Positions 8,901 to 16,615 are shown, numbered from the stretch's first letter. The stretch: DNA of 18,267 bases from Thiobacillus sp. (GCF_024708915.1 NZ_JANJXQ010000002.1:1-18267), one strand, 5' to 3'. The notes: generated by a model not told the origin, from the letters alone. Translations and numbers: made by a program.

Positions 8901-11799
8901 TGGCAGCCGCCGGCTCGCGCGCCACGGCGTATTCGATGACGGCGCCCACTTCCGCAACAGGCATGCCGGTCAAGGCCACTGCCGCTTCGGGTTCGATAAC
9001 GGGCTCAGTACCGGCACCGGACAGCGGCAGCCATTCGGTTTCGGCGTCAGCCTCGATGTCCAGCTCAGTTGCGATCGCGGCATCGGCTTCAGGGTGCGCG
9101 GCGGTTTCAACTGCCGCTGCAACCTCCATCCCGGCGTCATCCCCGGATTCGGCCATCGTTTCGGCTGCCGCCCGGGTTTGCAGCTGCGTCTCGGCCGCGG
9201 CCGGAACGGCCTCCAGTGCCTGTCCCTGTGCCACGCGGTCGATCCCGGCCAGCAAAGCGGACACCGGCAGCGCCACGGACTGATTGGCCTGCAACGCGCC
9301 CACCCAGTTTTGGAACACGTCACGGGCACGCCCGATCAGGCTCAGCAGATCGCCGTTGGCCGCTTTTTTTGCGGCCAGCCAGCCGTTCATCAACTGTTCA
9401 AGACGCCACGCGGTTTCGCCCAGCTCGTTCAAGCCAACCATGCGCCCGCTACCTTTCAAGGTATGGAAACCACGGCGGATAACCGTCTGCGCAGCCTGGT
9501 CTTCAGGGTTGCCCTGGCAGGCATCGCTGGCCTCGCCCATGGCCGCCAGCACCTCGTTGGCCTCTTCCAGGAAGATATCCAGTAGTTCCGGCTCGACCCC
9601 TTCGGGGAGCGTGACCAGCAGGTGATCTTCGGCGGATGCACTTTCGCTGGTTTCAGGCACAACCGGCTCGACCGCATGCACCGGCGGCGCAATTTCGACG
9701 GACTCGACCGGCCGACATTCAAGCGGGGCCGCATCCATTCCCGGATCGACGGGCGTCGGAACGGCTGCTTCACTGGGGTCCGTCTCAGTCTCATCCAGCC
9801 TCAGCGGTGTTTCAGTCGCAGCCCGTTGCGGCAACGTCAGGCCGCTCAGGGCGGCGATCCCGGCATCGAGCGCCAGCGGTGCCTCGGCGGCATCGCGGCT
9901 GGCGTCGAGCGCAGCACGCGTCTGCTGCTTGAGCGTGGCGTCGTCGATCAGCTCGGCGTCGCGATTCAGCTCGGTCAGGGCATCAAGGAATTTTTTTTTT
10001 GCGCCGTCGCCGGGCTGATCGCGCCAGTCCAGATAGCTTGCCCGCACCTCGGCCTTGCGCACGGGCAAACCCGATTCAACCGTGTCGTCGAATGCGCTTT
10101 CATCCACACTGCCGGCATCGATCACGCCGAATTCGACCAGGACAGGACGCAGGATTCCGGCTGCATCGGTACGTCCGGAGCAATAGGATTCGATATACAG
10201 TCCGAGGCTGGAGAAGGCATCGGCCAGACGTTGCTGCGTCGCCTCGTCGGGATGGCCTTCGCCGGTAAACGGCTGCACGGTGGCCATGGCCGCCGCCAGC
10301 AGATTCGCGGCGTCTGGCAGTTCCAGCATGGTCAGCGCGCCTTGCGCCTGCTGCGCCAGCACCGGCAGACTGGTCAGCGCTTCGCGTTCGCCGGCGTCGC
10401 GGAAGAAGGCATCCAGCGCTTCCTCCATCTGCTTCAGATTTTGTCCGACTTCCTGTGCCATATGCATCAGCATGTCGCGCTCGGCTTCATGCTGGCTGGC
10501 GGATGCCATGACGCTGGTCGGCATCTCGCGGCCTTCGATCAGGGCATTCAGGCGGGCCTGCTGGCCCTCCGCGCGCACCGCAAAATCGGCGTGCAGGAGG
10601 TCTTCCTGATCGACGGCATTCTGCATGAACAGCAGCGTGGAAGCGACTTCCAGATTCATCTGCTCGCGCGCCTCGCCGTCGCGCCCGGCAGCGGCAAGGG
10701 CCGCCGCCGCCAATTCATCCAGCAAGGGCATCAAGCCGGTGTTTTCGAGCATCTGCGCCTGGGGCTGCATGCGGGCCAGCTGGCCCTGGAACTGCTCCAG
10801 CTGTCCGGCATCGCCTTCCACGTAGGCGTGCCAGCTGTCGCGCGCAGCCTTCAAGCCGGCCTGCAGGGCATCCAGCACCGGGCGCATGCGCGCCAGCGCT
10901 TCGGGATCCAGCATGCCGCGGCCCGGCAGGTAGCGGTCGAGGCCGAAGGTCGAGCGGACTTCCGCAGCACGGCCATCCAGGGTCTGGCTTTTGGCCACGA
11001 AGAACAGCGCATCGCGCAACAGACGTTCGGCGACCTGCGGCGAGCCTTCCATCAGCCGGCGCATTTGCAGGTCGACGCGGGCGAGCAGCTGCTTGACATG
11101 GAAATCGGCTTCGACGCCGCGCGCAATCAGGCTGTCGACAAAGCCGACACAGGCCCACCAGAAGGTTTGCGAGGCCTGCGACGGCGCGATGCGTTCGATT
11201 GCGGCGAGCGCGTCGCGCATGCGCTGCAGACCCTGCTCTGCCTCGATATTGCGCAGGAAGGCCAGCAGACCGCGCTGGAACAGGCTGCGTGCGGCTTTGA
11301 CTTCGGCCGCCAGCGCTTCCGGCGTCAGGCTATCGTTGGCGGCCTTGCCCTGTACCCGCGTGCGCATGTCGGGGAAAAACAATTCGCCCTCGAACACCCG
11401 CTCGGCACCTTGCAGTTCGCGCAGGCGCTTGTACAAGGGGAACAGCGCCAGCTCGCCGCTGCCGCGCCCGTCGGCCAGATCCTTGACCCAGCGCTGCAGG
11501 CCTTCGATGGCATTACGCAGGGCGCGCAGCACTTCGCCGTCGCTCATCAAGCGGTTTTCATTGATGTCGGCCAGACAGGACTCCAGCGCCTTGGCCAGTG
11601 TGGCAGCGCCTTCCAGGCCGACCATCTGCAATGCGCCGGTCACCTGGTGTGCATCGTCGCGCGCCAGGCGCAGCGCGTTGGTCAGGTCGGCATCGACGCT
11701 GTATGCCTGGATGCGTCCCAAGGCGGCCTGCAGGGCGGCGTCGATGTCTCCACGCACCCAGTTCAGCGGGCCGGTATCGTAGTCGAGTAAGGCACTCAT
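5923..11799 (-). CDS. pilL: PilL/ChpA-type multi-Hpt CheA hybrid histidine kinase
   Basis: The central kinase of the type IV pilus chemosensory system, 1958 residues and cytoplasmic. Domains in order: a degenerate Hpt-like module with His51 (HQVTGALQMVG); a helical region with a second Hpt-like module near 470-530 in which Gln replaces His; canonical Hpt His779 (HTLKGSGRMVG); an acidic Ala/Glu/Pro linker; a third with His1038 (HTLGGIAG, Lys lost); canonical Hpt His1240 (HTIKGSARMVG); a dimerisation region from about 1345; a HATPase with N-box HLLRNALAHG (about 1537-1547), KDDGAGL (about 1582) and GRGVGMD (about 1636); a CheW-like domain at about 1675-1790; and a receiver at 1832-1952 with Asp1883. 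P. aeruginosa ChpA is longer (about 2470 residues). It is last in the operon, 72 bp after pilJ. It should phosphorylate PilG and PilH. It contains an A10 tract. Confidence 0.95.
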   Translation of the reverse strand: MSALLDYDTGPLNWVRGDIDAALQAALGRIQAYSVDADLTNALRLARDDAHQVTGALQMVGLEGAATLAKALESCLADINENRLMSDGEVLRALRNAIEGLQRWVKDLADGRGSGELALFPLYKRLRELQGAERVFEGELFFPDMRTRVQGKAANDSLTPEALAAEVKAARSLFQRGLLAFLRNIEAEQGLQRMRDALAAIERIAPSQASQTFWWACVGFVDSLIARGVEADFHVKQLLARVDLQMRRLMEGSPQVAERLLRDALFFVAKSQTLDGRAAEVRSTFGLDRYLPGRGMLDPEALARMRPVLDALQAGLKAARDSWHAYVEGDAGQLEQFQGQLARMQPQAQMLENTGLMPLLDELAAAALAAAGRDGEAREQMNLEVASTLLFMQNAVDQEDLLHADFAVRAEGQQARLNALIEGREMPTSVMASASQHEAERDMLMHMAQEVGQNLKQMEEALDAFFRDAGEREALTSLPVLAQQAQGALTMLELPDAANLLAAAMATVQPFTGEGHPDEATQQRLADAFSSLGLYIESYCSGRTDAAGILRPVLVEFGVIDAGSVDESAFDDTVESGLPVRKAEVRASYLDWRDQPGDGAKKKFLDALTELNRDAELIDDATLKQQTRAALDASRDAAEAPLALDAGIAALSGLTLPQRAATETPLRLDETETDPSEAAVPTPVDPGMDAAPLECRPVESVEIAPPVHAVEPVVPETSESASAEDHLLVTLPEGVEPELLDIFLEEANEVLAAMGEASDACQGNPEDQAAQTVIRRGFHTLKGSGRMVGLNELGETAWRLEQLMNGWLAAKKAANGDLLSLIGRARDVFQNWVGALQANQSVALPVSALLAGIDRVAQGQALEAVPAAAETQLQTRAAAETMAESGDDAGMEVAAAVETAAHPEADAAIATELDIEADAETEWLPLSGAGTEPVIEPEAAVALTGMPVAEVGAVIEYAVAREPAAATVFAEPLAADVAQPGSLVPDDICIGSVCLSAGLYEIFMTEAHQHLAALQEEAERHAELADKAISEHARRAVHTLGGIAGTASITVLSDLSHALEQYWNRFAQVPLPSAHLPLVQDTVARLRGMITTIENGQLPETAHDLIAALGELEDEQAPPLAAAPVAGMRVEHAPEAAPAVATGTAAPVEATAAAAEAELSHAGPAPGLLDVSALVPDFKPAIPAPVFERREVADELDVQLLPIFLEEAETLVPDASAQLRTWLAAPGEAAARDALRRSLHTIKGSARMVGAMRLGELTHVMESRVIAVIEGQLAASDEVFGTLEAQLDRLHDAVERLKQGDLAAVVEETDAPLEAPVEPVLGRGETAAVTTAAMADPLAPAQPATRDGNALTLRVRADWVDRMVNQAGEVAIARSRIESEVFAFKRHVNELSEALVRLRGHIREVEIQAESQMQATFQTQGAAEEFDPLEFDRFTRFQEVTRFLAESVNDISTVQHILLARLGEADAALVQQTRLNRELQQDLLRVRMVPLYSVAERLYRTVRQTARDVDKRAQLDIQGGDLEIDRSVLEKVTAPLEHLLRNALAHGIEAPEARRAAGKAEFGEIVLSARQTGNEMLISVKDDGAGLNYARIREKAEANGLLLPGVEPTETLLAQMIFAAGFSTAESVSQVAGRGVGMDVVKSEISALGGRIDITSSAGAGTCFNIYLPLTLAMTQAVMIQAARHDYALPAPLVRQVLELKPHELEQAMAAGEVKWRGARYPFSYLPHLLGDTEAVHEVQRYNPVVLLASGSSQAAVLIDAIEGTREIVVKNIGPQMARITGVAGATVRGDGRVILILNPVPLALRWAGLPRPAVERTAPAEAVEANAASQAPLVLVVDDSLTVRKITTRLLGREGFRVDSAKDGVDALERMHDQLPDVVLLDVEMPRMDGFELARVMRSDARMKSVPIIMITSRTADKHRKHALEIGVNVYLGKPYQEQQLLESIAEQLGREVALPA
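9991..10000 (-). repeat. A10 homopolymer inside pilL coding strand
   Basis: Ten consecutive A residues on the coding strand encode the Lys-Lys-Lys run at about residue 601 (GAKKKF). The frame is intact in this sequence. In such GC-rich DNA a 10-nt homopolymer is unusual and is long enough to be prone to replication or transcription slippage. Confidence 0.85.
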
Positions 11800-11871
11800 G
11801 GTGTGTTGTTCCTGAGGTTGATTGCAGTGGCCCTGGCCAATTTTTTCCGCTTCGCGCTGCGGCCGCTCCGG

Positions 11872-13995
11872 TCAGGCGAGCTTGAAACCCGCAACCGAAT
11901 TCTTGAGGTCCTGCGCCAGCTGTTTCATGCCGCCGATCGATTCGGCCGTCTGCTGGGTGCCCGTGCCGGTCTGCGCCGAAATCGCCTTGATGTCCTGCAT
12001 GGTTTCCGCCACCTTGGCGGTCGACTCCGCCTGGCTCTGCGTGGCAGCCGAGATGTCCGCAATCAGCTCAGCCAGCGTCTTCGACACGCTGCCGATTTCG
12101 GCCAGCGTCTGGCCCGCCGCATCGGACAGCTTGGCACCCTCGACCACACCCTGGGTCGAGATTTCCATTGCCGCCACGGTGTCGTGGGTGTCCGACTGAA
12201 TGGTCTTGACGATCGCCGCGATCTGCTTGGTGGCGTCGGCCGAACGCTCCGCCAGCCGCTGCACCTCCTCCGCCACCACCGAGAAGCCGCGTCCGGCCTC
12301 GCCCGCAGACGCCGCCTGAATGGCGGCGTTGAGCGCCAACACGTTGGTCTGTTCGGTAATGTCGGAAATCAGTTCGACGATTTCGCCGATCTCCTGCGAC
12401 GACTCGCCCAGGCGCTTGATTCGCTTGGACGTTTCCTGGATCTGTTCGCGCAGGCCGTTCATGCTGGCGATGGCGTTGGCCACCGCCTGCTGGCCCTTTT
12501 CCGCAGCCGCCAGCGATTGTTCGGCCACGCGGGCGGATTCGGCGGCGTTGCCCGACACCTGTTGCACCGACTGCGCCAGGTTCACCACCGCTGCCGAGGT
12601 TTCCTCGATTTCCTCGGTCTGGCGGCGTGCCGCCTGTTGCAGCGAATCGGACACCTGGCCCGCCTGGCTGGCGGCCTGATCCATCTGCAAGGTGGCGTTG
12701 TTGATCCCGCGCACCAGGCTGCGCAGTTCTTCCACCGTGTAGTTGATCGAGTCGGCCACCGCGCCGGTGATGTCTTCGGTCACGCTGGCGTTGATGGTGA
12801 GGTTGCCTTCGGCCAGCTCGCCCAGTTCGTCCATCAAACGCAGAATCGCTTCCTGGTTGCGGCTGTTTTCCTCTTCGCTCTTGCGTGCCCGCGATTTGGT
12901 TTCGTTGATGTTGACCAGCCCCAGCATCACCAGCGAGCCAATCGCCAGCAGGCCGAACAGGGCAGCCAGCAGATAACCGGTTCCGCCGACCGACTGGTAA
13001 TCCTGCGACAGCCGATCGGTGTCCTGCAGCAGCGTATCGCTGCCGGCGAACAGGTTGTTGGCCGCCATCTTGGCCTGCAACAGCGGTTGCGTGTTGGCGA
13101 GCACCGCCCCCACCGACTCCACCATGTCCCCCATGTTGGCGCCCAGGTCTTCCAGGGTCAGCATGCTGTCCTTGTTCTGGCTGGCCGCACCGTCCATCAG
13201 CGCCTGCACCGTGTCGCGGAACGAGGTCGTATCCTTTTCCAGCTGCAGCACCACTTCGGGATCGATCAGCTCGGACGACAGCAGCATGTTGGCGTTTTTC
13301 GGCAGCCGCTGGCTCAGCATCACCAGGTGATTGGCACGCGACACTTCGCGCACACCGACACCCGCATCGGCCAGCTGGCTGGCGAGATGTTCGGCGACCT
13401 CCTGCAGATCGATACTCAGCGCGTTGATACGCTTGATGCTCTCGTTCATCGCCACCAGGTTTTTCTGCTGCGATAAAATCTGCACGACCTGCGGATTGAA
13501 TTTCTGCCACTGCGCACTGACTTTTTCCAGCGAATCGCGTGCCGCGCCGCGGGTGGCGGGCACATCTTCGTCGCCTTCGGTCAGCCCGGTCAAAGTCGTC
13601 TCGAATGCAGCCTTGCCCTCGGCCAGCTTCTTGAAGGCGGTGGCATTTCCCAGCACGGACTGCTGGGCCGTCAGCGGCAGTCGCTGCGACAGCACTTTCA
13701 ACTCGCCTGCCCGGGCCTCGTAGCCGGTGCGATTGTTGAGCTGGAGCGAGCTATAAATGGTGAAACCGGCCGCCAGCAGCAGCGAGACGATCAAGGTGCC
13801 GCCGGTATAGAGATACTGCTTGTCGACGGACAGCTGGCCAATCAATGGCACCTGGCCGGGCTCCTGATCAGCCAGCTTGCGCATCGTCTGCATGATCAGG
13901 GTAGTGTGTTCCCCGCCCTTGTTCCTCCCCGTGACCTTGTCCGTCATGCGGCCCGCCAGGCCTTTCAGGCCATTCATCGTTATTGCCATATTCAT
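11872..13995 (-). CDS. pilJ: Type IV pilus methyl-accepting chemoreceptor PilJ
   Basis: A 707-residue inner-membrane receptor of the Pil-Chp system, close to the usual PilJ length (about 680). A cytoplasmic N-terminal stub precedes TM1 (about residues 61-82, [20 protein letters not shown]). A mostly helical periplasmic domain follows, with paired PilJ-type blocks around [13 protein letters not shown] and [15 protein letters not shown]2 lies near 340-363, then a HAMP-like region. The long cytoplasmic signalling coiled coil has its hairpin tip near 548-578 ([20 protein letters not shown]), where CheW and kinase bind. It ends SVAGFKLA and lacks a CheR-tethering pentapeptide. The ATG at 13995 is chosen because GGAGGGG lies 8-9 nt upstream; an ATG 30 bp earlier lacks a good site. 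It lies between pilI and pilL. Confidence 0.95.
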   Translation of the reverse strand: MNMAITMNGLKGLAGRMTDKVTGRNKGGEHTTLIMQTMRKLADQEPGQVPLIGQLSVDKQYLYTGGTLIVSLLLAAGFTIYSSLQLNNRTGYEARAGELKVLSQRLPLTAQQSVLGNATAFKKLAEGKAAFETTLTGLTEGDEDVPATRGAARDSLEKVSAQWQKFNPQVVQILSQQKNLVAMNESIKRINALSIDLQEVAEHLASQLADAGVGVREVSRANHLVMLSQRLPKNANMLLSSELIDPEVVLQLEKDTTSFRDTVQALMDGAASQNKDSMLTLEDLGANMGDMVESVGAVLANTQPLLQAKMAANNLFAGSDTLLQDTDRLSQDYQSVGGTGYLLAALFGLLAIGSLVMLGLVNINETKSRARKSEEENSRNQEAILRLMDELGELAEGNLTINASVTEDITGAVADSINYTVEELRSLVRGINNATLQMDQAASQAGQVSDSLQQAARRQTEEIEETSAAVVNLAQSVQQVSGNAAESARVAEQSLAAAEKGQQAVANAIASMNGLREQIQETSKRIKRLGESSQEIGEIVELISDITEQTNVLALNAAIQAASAGEAGRGFSVVAEEVQRLAERSADATKQIAAIVKTIQSDTHDTVAAMEISTQGVVEGAKLSDAAGQTLAEIGSVSKTLAELIADISAATQSQAESTAKVAETMQDIKAISAQTGTGTQQTAESIGGMKQLAQDLKNSVAGFKLA

Positions 13996-14047
13996 TGCTT
14001 CTACCCCTCCGCTTACCGGCGCCAATGCGCCTTCATTCGATGTGCGA

Positions 14048-14569
14048 TCAGTTGCCGAGCTGCGCTTCGACCTTGAGGAACTCGGCGTTGCCGAGCAATG
14101 GTCCGAAATCCATATCGCACCAGCCGGTACCTGCTTCGTCCGCGTACTGGCGGACAGCCCAGGGATGCATCGCAGCCTCGCTGCGCAGCTGATAACGGTT
14201 GATATTTTTCAGGCCGAGGGTGCCGCGCACCAGCAGCGCTGCGTTCACGCCAAAATCGTGATGCGGAATCAGCAGACGGCACTCGGCATGATCGGGCGTC
14301 ACGCCCTGTCCCATGAAATCGGCAAAATCGCTCACCGCGAACAAGTTGCCGCGGATGTTGGCGACGCCACGAAACCAGCGGCACGCGCCGGGCACCTTGA
14401 CGATGGGCGGCACCGGGATCACTTCCTCGGTGTCGGAGAGGCTCACCAGCCAGTTCACCTCGCCCACCCGGAAGCCCAGGCGGGAGCCGGAATTGTCGCG
14501 ACTGGCCGCCGCCTGCAACTGTTGCGAAAGCGTGGTCTGAAATTCGCGCAGATTGAATTTCTTGGCCAT
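14048..14569 (-). CDS. pilI: CheW-like adaptor PilI
   Basis: A 173-residue soluble adaptor that couples the PilJ receptor to the PilL kinase. It consists of one CheW domain after an N-terminal helix (about residues 5-24). Recognisable features are [20 protein letters not shown] at the first beta strands and the CheW signature [21 protein letters not shown] at about 65-85. The C-terminal part ([16 protein letters not shown]) is typical of the PilI subfamily. The gene lies 10 bp after pilH and 52 bp before pilJ, in the usual operon order. The ribosome binding site is weak, which would fit coupling to pilH translation. Confidence 0.93.
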   Translation of the reverse strand: MAKKFNLREFQTTLSQQLQAAASRDNSGSRLGFRVGEVNWLVSLSDTEEVIPVPPIVKVPGACRWFRGVANIRGNLFAVSDFADFMGQGVTPDHAECRLLIPHHDFGVNAALLVRGTLGLKNINRYQLRSEAAMHPWAVRQYADEAGTGWCDMDFGPLLGNAEFLKVEAQLGN

Positions 14570-14579
14570 GTCTGTCCGC

Positions 14580-14945
14580 TCAGCCGAGCGCCTTGATCTG
14601 CGACAGCAGGTCTTCCGGCTTCACCGGTTTCACCAGATAAGCCTTTGCGCCTTGGCGCATGCCCCACACCTTGTCCGTTTCCTGGCCCTTGGTGGTGCAC
14701 ATGATGACCGGGATATGCTTGGTCGCGTCCTCCTTGGAAATCATGCGGGTTGCCTGATAGCCATTCATGCCGGGCATCACGACATCCATCACGATCAGGT
14801 CGGGCAGTGTCTGCTTGGCTTGCGCGACGGCCTCTTCGCCGCTTTCGGCCATGCTGACCAGATAGCCGTTCTTGACCAGCAGTTCGGACAGGAAAAAGCG
14901 TTCAGTGGGAGAATCGTCCACCACCAGAATTCGGCTGATCGCCAT
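14580..14945 (-). CDS. pilH: Single-domain response regulator PilH
   Basis: A 121-residue stand-alone CheY-type receiver with no output domain. The phosphorylation site is complete: acidic pair Asp10-Asp11, phosphoacceptor Asp54 (LIVMDVVMPG), Thr84/Thr85 in the CTTK motif, and Lys106 (YLVKPVKPED). It receives phosphate from PilL. In P. aeruginosa PilH is associated with pilus retraction and with limiting PilG signalling. AAGGAG lies 8 nt before the ATG. It is the second gene of the operon, 23 bp after pilG. PilH rather than PilG is assigned from position and from the MAISRILVVDDSPTER N-terminus. Confidence 0.93.
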   Translation of the reverse strand: MAISRILVVDDSPTERFFLSELLVKNGYLVSMAESGEEAVAQAKQTLPDLIVMDVVMPGMNGYQATRMISKEDATKHIPVIMCTTKGQETDKVWGMRQGAKAYLVKPVKPEDLLSQIKALG

Positions 14946-14968
14946 AATTTATGCTCCTTGGAAAACAG

Positions 14969-15361
14969 TTAAGTCCCGGCACAGGCGTGCTCGCGTACCG
15001 CCGTCAGCAACGTGTCCTTGGTAAAAGGCTTGGTCAGATATTCATCTGATCCCACCATGCGGCCACGTGCGCGGTCGAACAGTCCGTCCTTGGACGACAG
15101 CATGATGACGGGCGTGGTGCGATACCTGGCGTTGCGCTTGATGAGCGAGCAGGTCTGATAGCCGTCGAGTCGCGGCATCATGATGTCGACGAACACCACA
15201 TCCGGCTCGTGATCGGTGATTTTGGACAGCGCATCGAAACCGTCCTGCGCCAGGATGACTTCGCAACCGGCCTGATTCAAAAAGATTTCCGCGCTGCGGC
15301 GTATGGTGTTGCTGTCATCGATGACCATCACCTTGACGCCTTTCAATGCTTCGTTATCCAC
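14969..15361 (-). CDS. pilG: Single-domain response regulator PilG (GTG start)
   Basis: A 130-residue CheY-like receiver and first gene of the pil chemosensory operon. It has the Asp15-Asp16 acidic pair (VMVIDDSNTIRR), phosphoacceptor Asp59 (VVFVDIMMPRLDG), SSKDG after the fourth strand, and the TKPF motif with the conserved lysine. PilG promotes pilus extension and, in Pseudomonas, adenylate cyclase activation. The GTG at 15361 is preferred because GGAG lies 6 nt upstream and the resulting N-terminus (VDNEALKGVKVMVIDDS) matches the usual PilG length of about 135. An in-frame ATG at 15403 would add 14 residues unlike the family and has a poorer site. Confidence 0.92.
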   Translation of the reverse strand: MDNEALKGVKVMVIDDSNTIRRSAEIFLNQAGCEVILAQDGFDALSKITDHEPDVVFVDIMMPRLDGYQTCSLIKRNARYRTTPVIMLSSKDGLFDRARGRMVGSDEYLTKPFTKDTLLTAVREHACAGT

Positions 15362-15421
15362 ACGTTTCTCCAGCAGAATCGTCAGCCGAACGGCACCTGC
15401 CATTCACCCTCTGTGGTAAGC

Positions 15422-15448
15422 ATTACGGCATCGATGCAGGCTTCTTTA
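15422..15448 (-). promoter_or_regulatory. Candidate sigma-28 (FliA)-type promoter of pilGHIJL
   Basis: On the minus strand, TAAAGAAG and GCCGTAAT are separated by exactly 11 bp. The enterobacterial FliA consensus is TAAAGTTT-N11-GCCGATAA; the conserved cores TAAAG and GCCG match fully, with 10 of 16 positions overall. A transcript would start about 54 nt before the pilG GTG, just downstream of the preceding gene's terminator. This is a pattern match from reading and could be chance. Confidence 0.35.
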
Positions 15449-15486
15449 GCGCCCGCCTTGCCGCGGACAGGTCCATGCCGTCCAGC

Positions 15487-15514
15487 AAAAAAAGCGCCGC
15501 ATCGCGACGCTTTT
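15487..15514 (-). terminator. Rho-independent terminator after the 301-residue secreted protein gene
   Basis: On the minus strand, AAAAGCGTCGC and GCGGCGCTTTT form an 11-bp stem with one mismatch and a 3-nt loop (GAT), followed by a run of seven T. It lies 29 bp after the TAA of the upstream gene and before the pilG promoter region, so it separates the two transcription units. The partial symmetry (AAAA/TTTT) could also give weak termination on the plus strand. Confidence 0.85.
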
Positions 15515-15542
15515 CCGTCCCGCCAGATTCAAGTGGCCGGGT

Positions 15543-16448
15543 TTACTGCTGCCAGGCTTCCCCGCTGGATTTCTTCTCGACGCCCGCCACGCTGCCCATG
15601 ATCTCCATGATGGCATTCGGCAGGGACGAGATGCGCATGAACTGTCCCATCCCTACATCCGGGAATGCCAGGGCGATGCGGAAGCGGCCATGTGGCGAGT
15701 TCACCTCGTTGTCGACGATATAAATCTCGTAAGGCAGGCCCGCGATGTTGTTCTGCATGTCGATTTTCCTGATCCAGTCACCGTCGTTGTGTTCGGCGTC
15801 GTTCATCGCTACGCCGATCACGGCCAGCTTGCGATCCGGCATCACCACCTCGTAGATCTTGGCCGTTTTGCCGGCGCCTTTGGTCAGGTTGTCGCGCACG
15901 GTCTTCAGCGCCTCGGCAAAACTGCCGTACTCGGCCAGCTTGTTCTTCGACGAATCCAGGCGTTCCATGCCGATCATGTAGCGGTAATTGACCAGATTCC
16001 CCGGGGGCTCGTCCCCTCCCTGCCCCTTGCCCGCGCCCAGCGTGTCCTGCAAGCGCGCTTGCAGGGCTTTGACTGCGGCCTCCCTCTTGTCGAAAGCCTT
16101 GCGGAAATAGGCCCGGTACCAGTAATCCGGATTGGTATAGGCGACACTGCCGTCTGCCTTCACCCCCACGCGAATCGCCGCGCCCAGCACGGCAGGACCG
16201 CCCACCGCGCCCACTTCATTGAGCATGGCCTCATCGGTGGCGACAACCACCCCGTACCCCGCCAGGGTTTTGGGGAAATATTTGCCGACCACCTTGAATC
16301 CCCCGCCCTTGAGCTTGGATTCGACAGCCGCTGCCGCGGTCTGGACACTGCCGCCGGCCACCGGGTCTCCCTGGATATAGGGAGAAACCGCCCACACGCT
16401 TGCCGAAAACGCGAGCAAGCCCCATGCCGAAATCCACCGCAAAATCAT
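15543..16448 (-). CDS. Exported protein, DUF302-like appearance, function unknown
   Basis: A 301-residue protein with a clear signal peptide (MILRWISAWG..., likely cut after Ala20, VWA-VS), so periplasmic or secreted. There are no cysteines and no heme or metal motif. It seems to hold two alpha/beta modules. Residues 35-115 (AAAAVESKLKGGGFKVVGKY, then GYGVVVATDEAML and VAYTNPDYWYRAYF) resemble the DUF302 helix-strand order. Residues 172-285 (YGSFAEALKTVRDNL, KIYEVVMPDRKLAVIGVAMND, FRIALAFPDVG) look like a second, diverged module. The ATG at 16448 is chosen because AAGGAG lies 7 nt upstream and the signal peptide begins there; an upstream in-frame ATG at 16469 lacks these. The gene has its own AT-rich upstream region and its own terminator between rubredoxin and pilG. 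The DUF302 relation is inferred by eye. Confidence 0.78.
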   Translation of the reverse strand: MILRWISAWGLLAFSASVWAVSPYIQGDPVAGGSVQTAAAAVESKLKGGGFKVVGKYFPKTLAGYGVVVATDEAMLNEVGAVGGPAVLGAAIRVGVKADGSVAYTNPDYWYRAYFRKAFDKREAAVKALQARLQDTLGAGKGQGGDEPPGNLVNYRYMIGMERLDSSKNKLAEYGSFAEALKTVRDNLTKGAGKTAKIYEVVMPDRKLAVIGVAMNDAEHNDGDWIRKIDMQNNIAGLPYEIYIVDNEVNSPHGRFRIALAFPDVGMGQFMRISSLPNAIMEIMGSVAGVEKKSSGEAWQQ

Positions 16449-16479
16449 GACCGTCTCCTTATTTGACATTTATTTCTTA

Positions 16480-16493
16480 TCAATATTTATTGA
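16480..16493. promoter_or_regulatory. AT-rich 6-2-6 dyad upstream of secreted protein gene, possible operator
   Basis: TCAATA-TT-TATTGA is a perfect inverted repeat, flanked by A on both sides, 32 bp before the ATG of the 301-residue protein. It differs from the dyad at 2583-2596 by one symmetric base pair and the centre. On the minus strand it is followed directly by TAAGAA, a weak -10-like element, mirroring the other site, where the -10 abuts the dyad. No good -35 is visible. Confidence 0.38.
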
Positions 16494-16615
16494 AACCCAA
16501 CCCGGCCAGACCACTGCCCCGGCCCCTCGCGGGCCGGCCAGGATTGCATGGCCAAAATACTTGTCCCGTCAACGTTCTAACGCCGCTTCTATGTTTTTCT
16601 TGAGCCAGCCCCGGT

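Noticed and set aside
9361..9376. Second homopolymer (A7) within pilL flanked by GGCCGC/GCGGCC
   Set aside because: Seven A residues encoding Lys-Lys are too short to be notable for slippage, and the flanking symmetry follows from repeated alanine codons.
11800..11871. CCGC/GCGG hairpin between pilJ and pilL as a terminator
   Set aside because: On the operon strand the hairpin is followed by A residues, not T, so it cannot act as an intrinsic terminator for the pil transcript.
6031..13476. Very long open frames on the plus strand opposite pilL and pilJ (723, 722 and 557 codons)
   Set aside because: They lie antisense to unmistakable kinase and receptor domains, have His/Gln/Arg-rich low-quality composition with no recognisable motif, and are expected from strong GC third-position bias.
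16480..16493. Possible FNR/Dnr box in the AT-rich dyad
   Set aside because: FNR-type sites read TTGAT-N4-ATCAA. Here the half-sites are in the opposite order (TCAAT...ATTGA), so the family does not fit.
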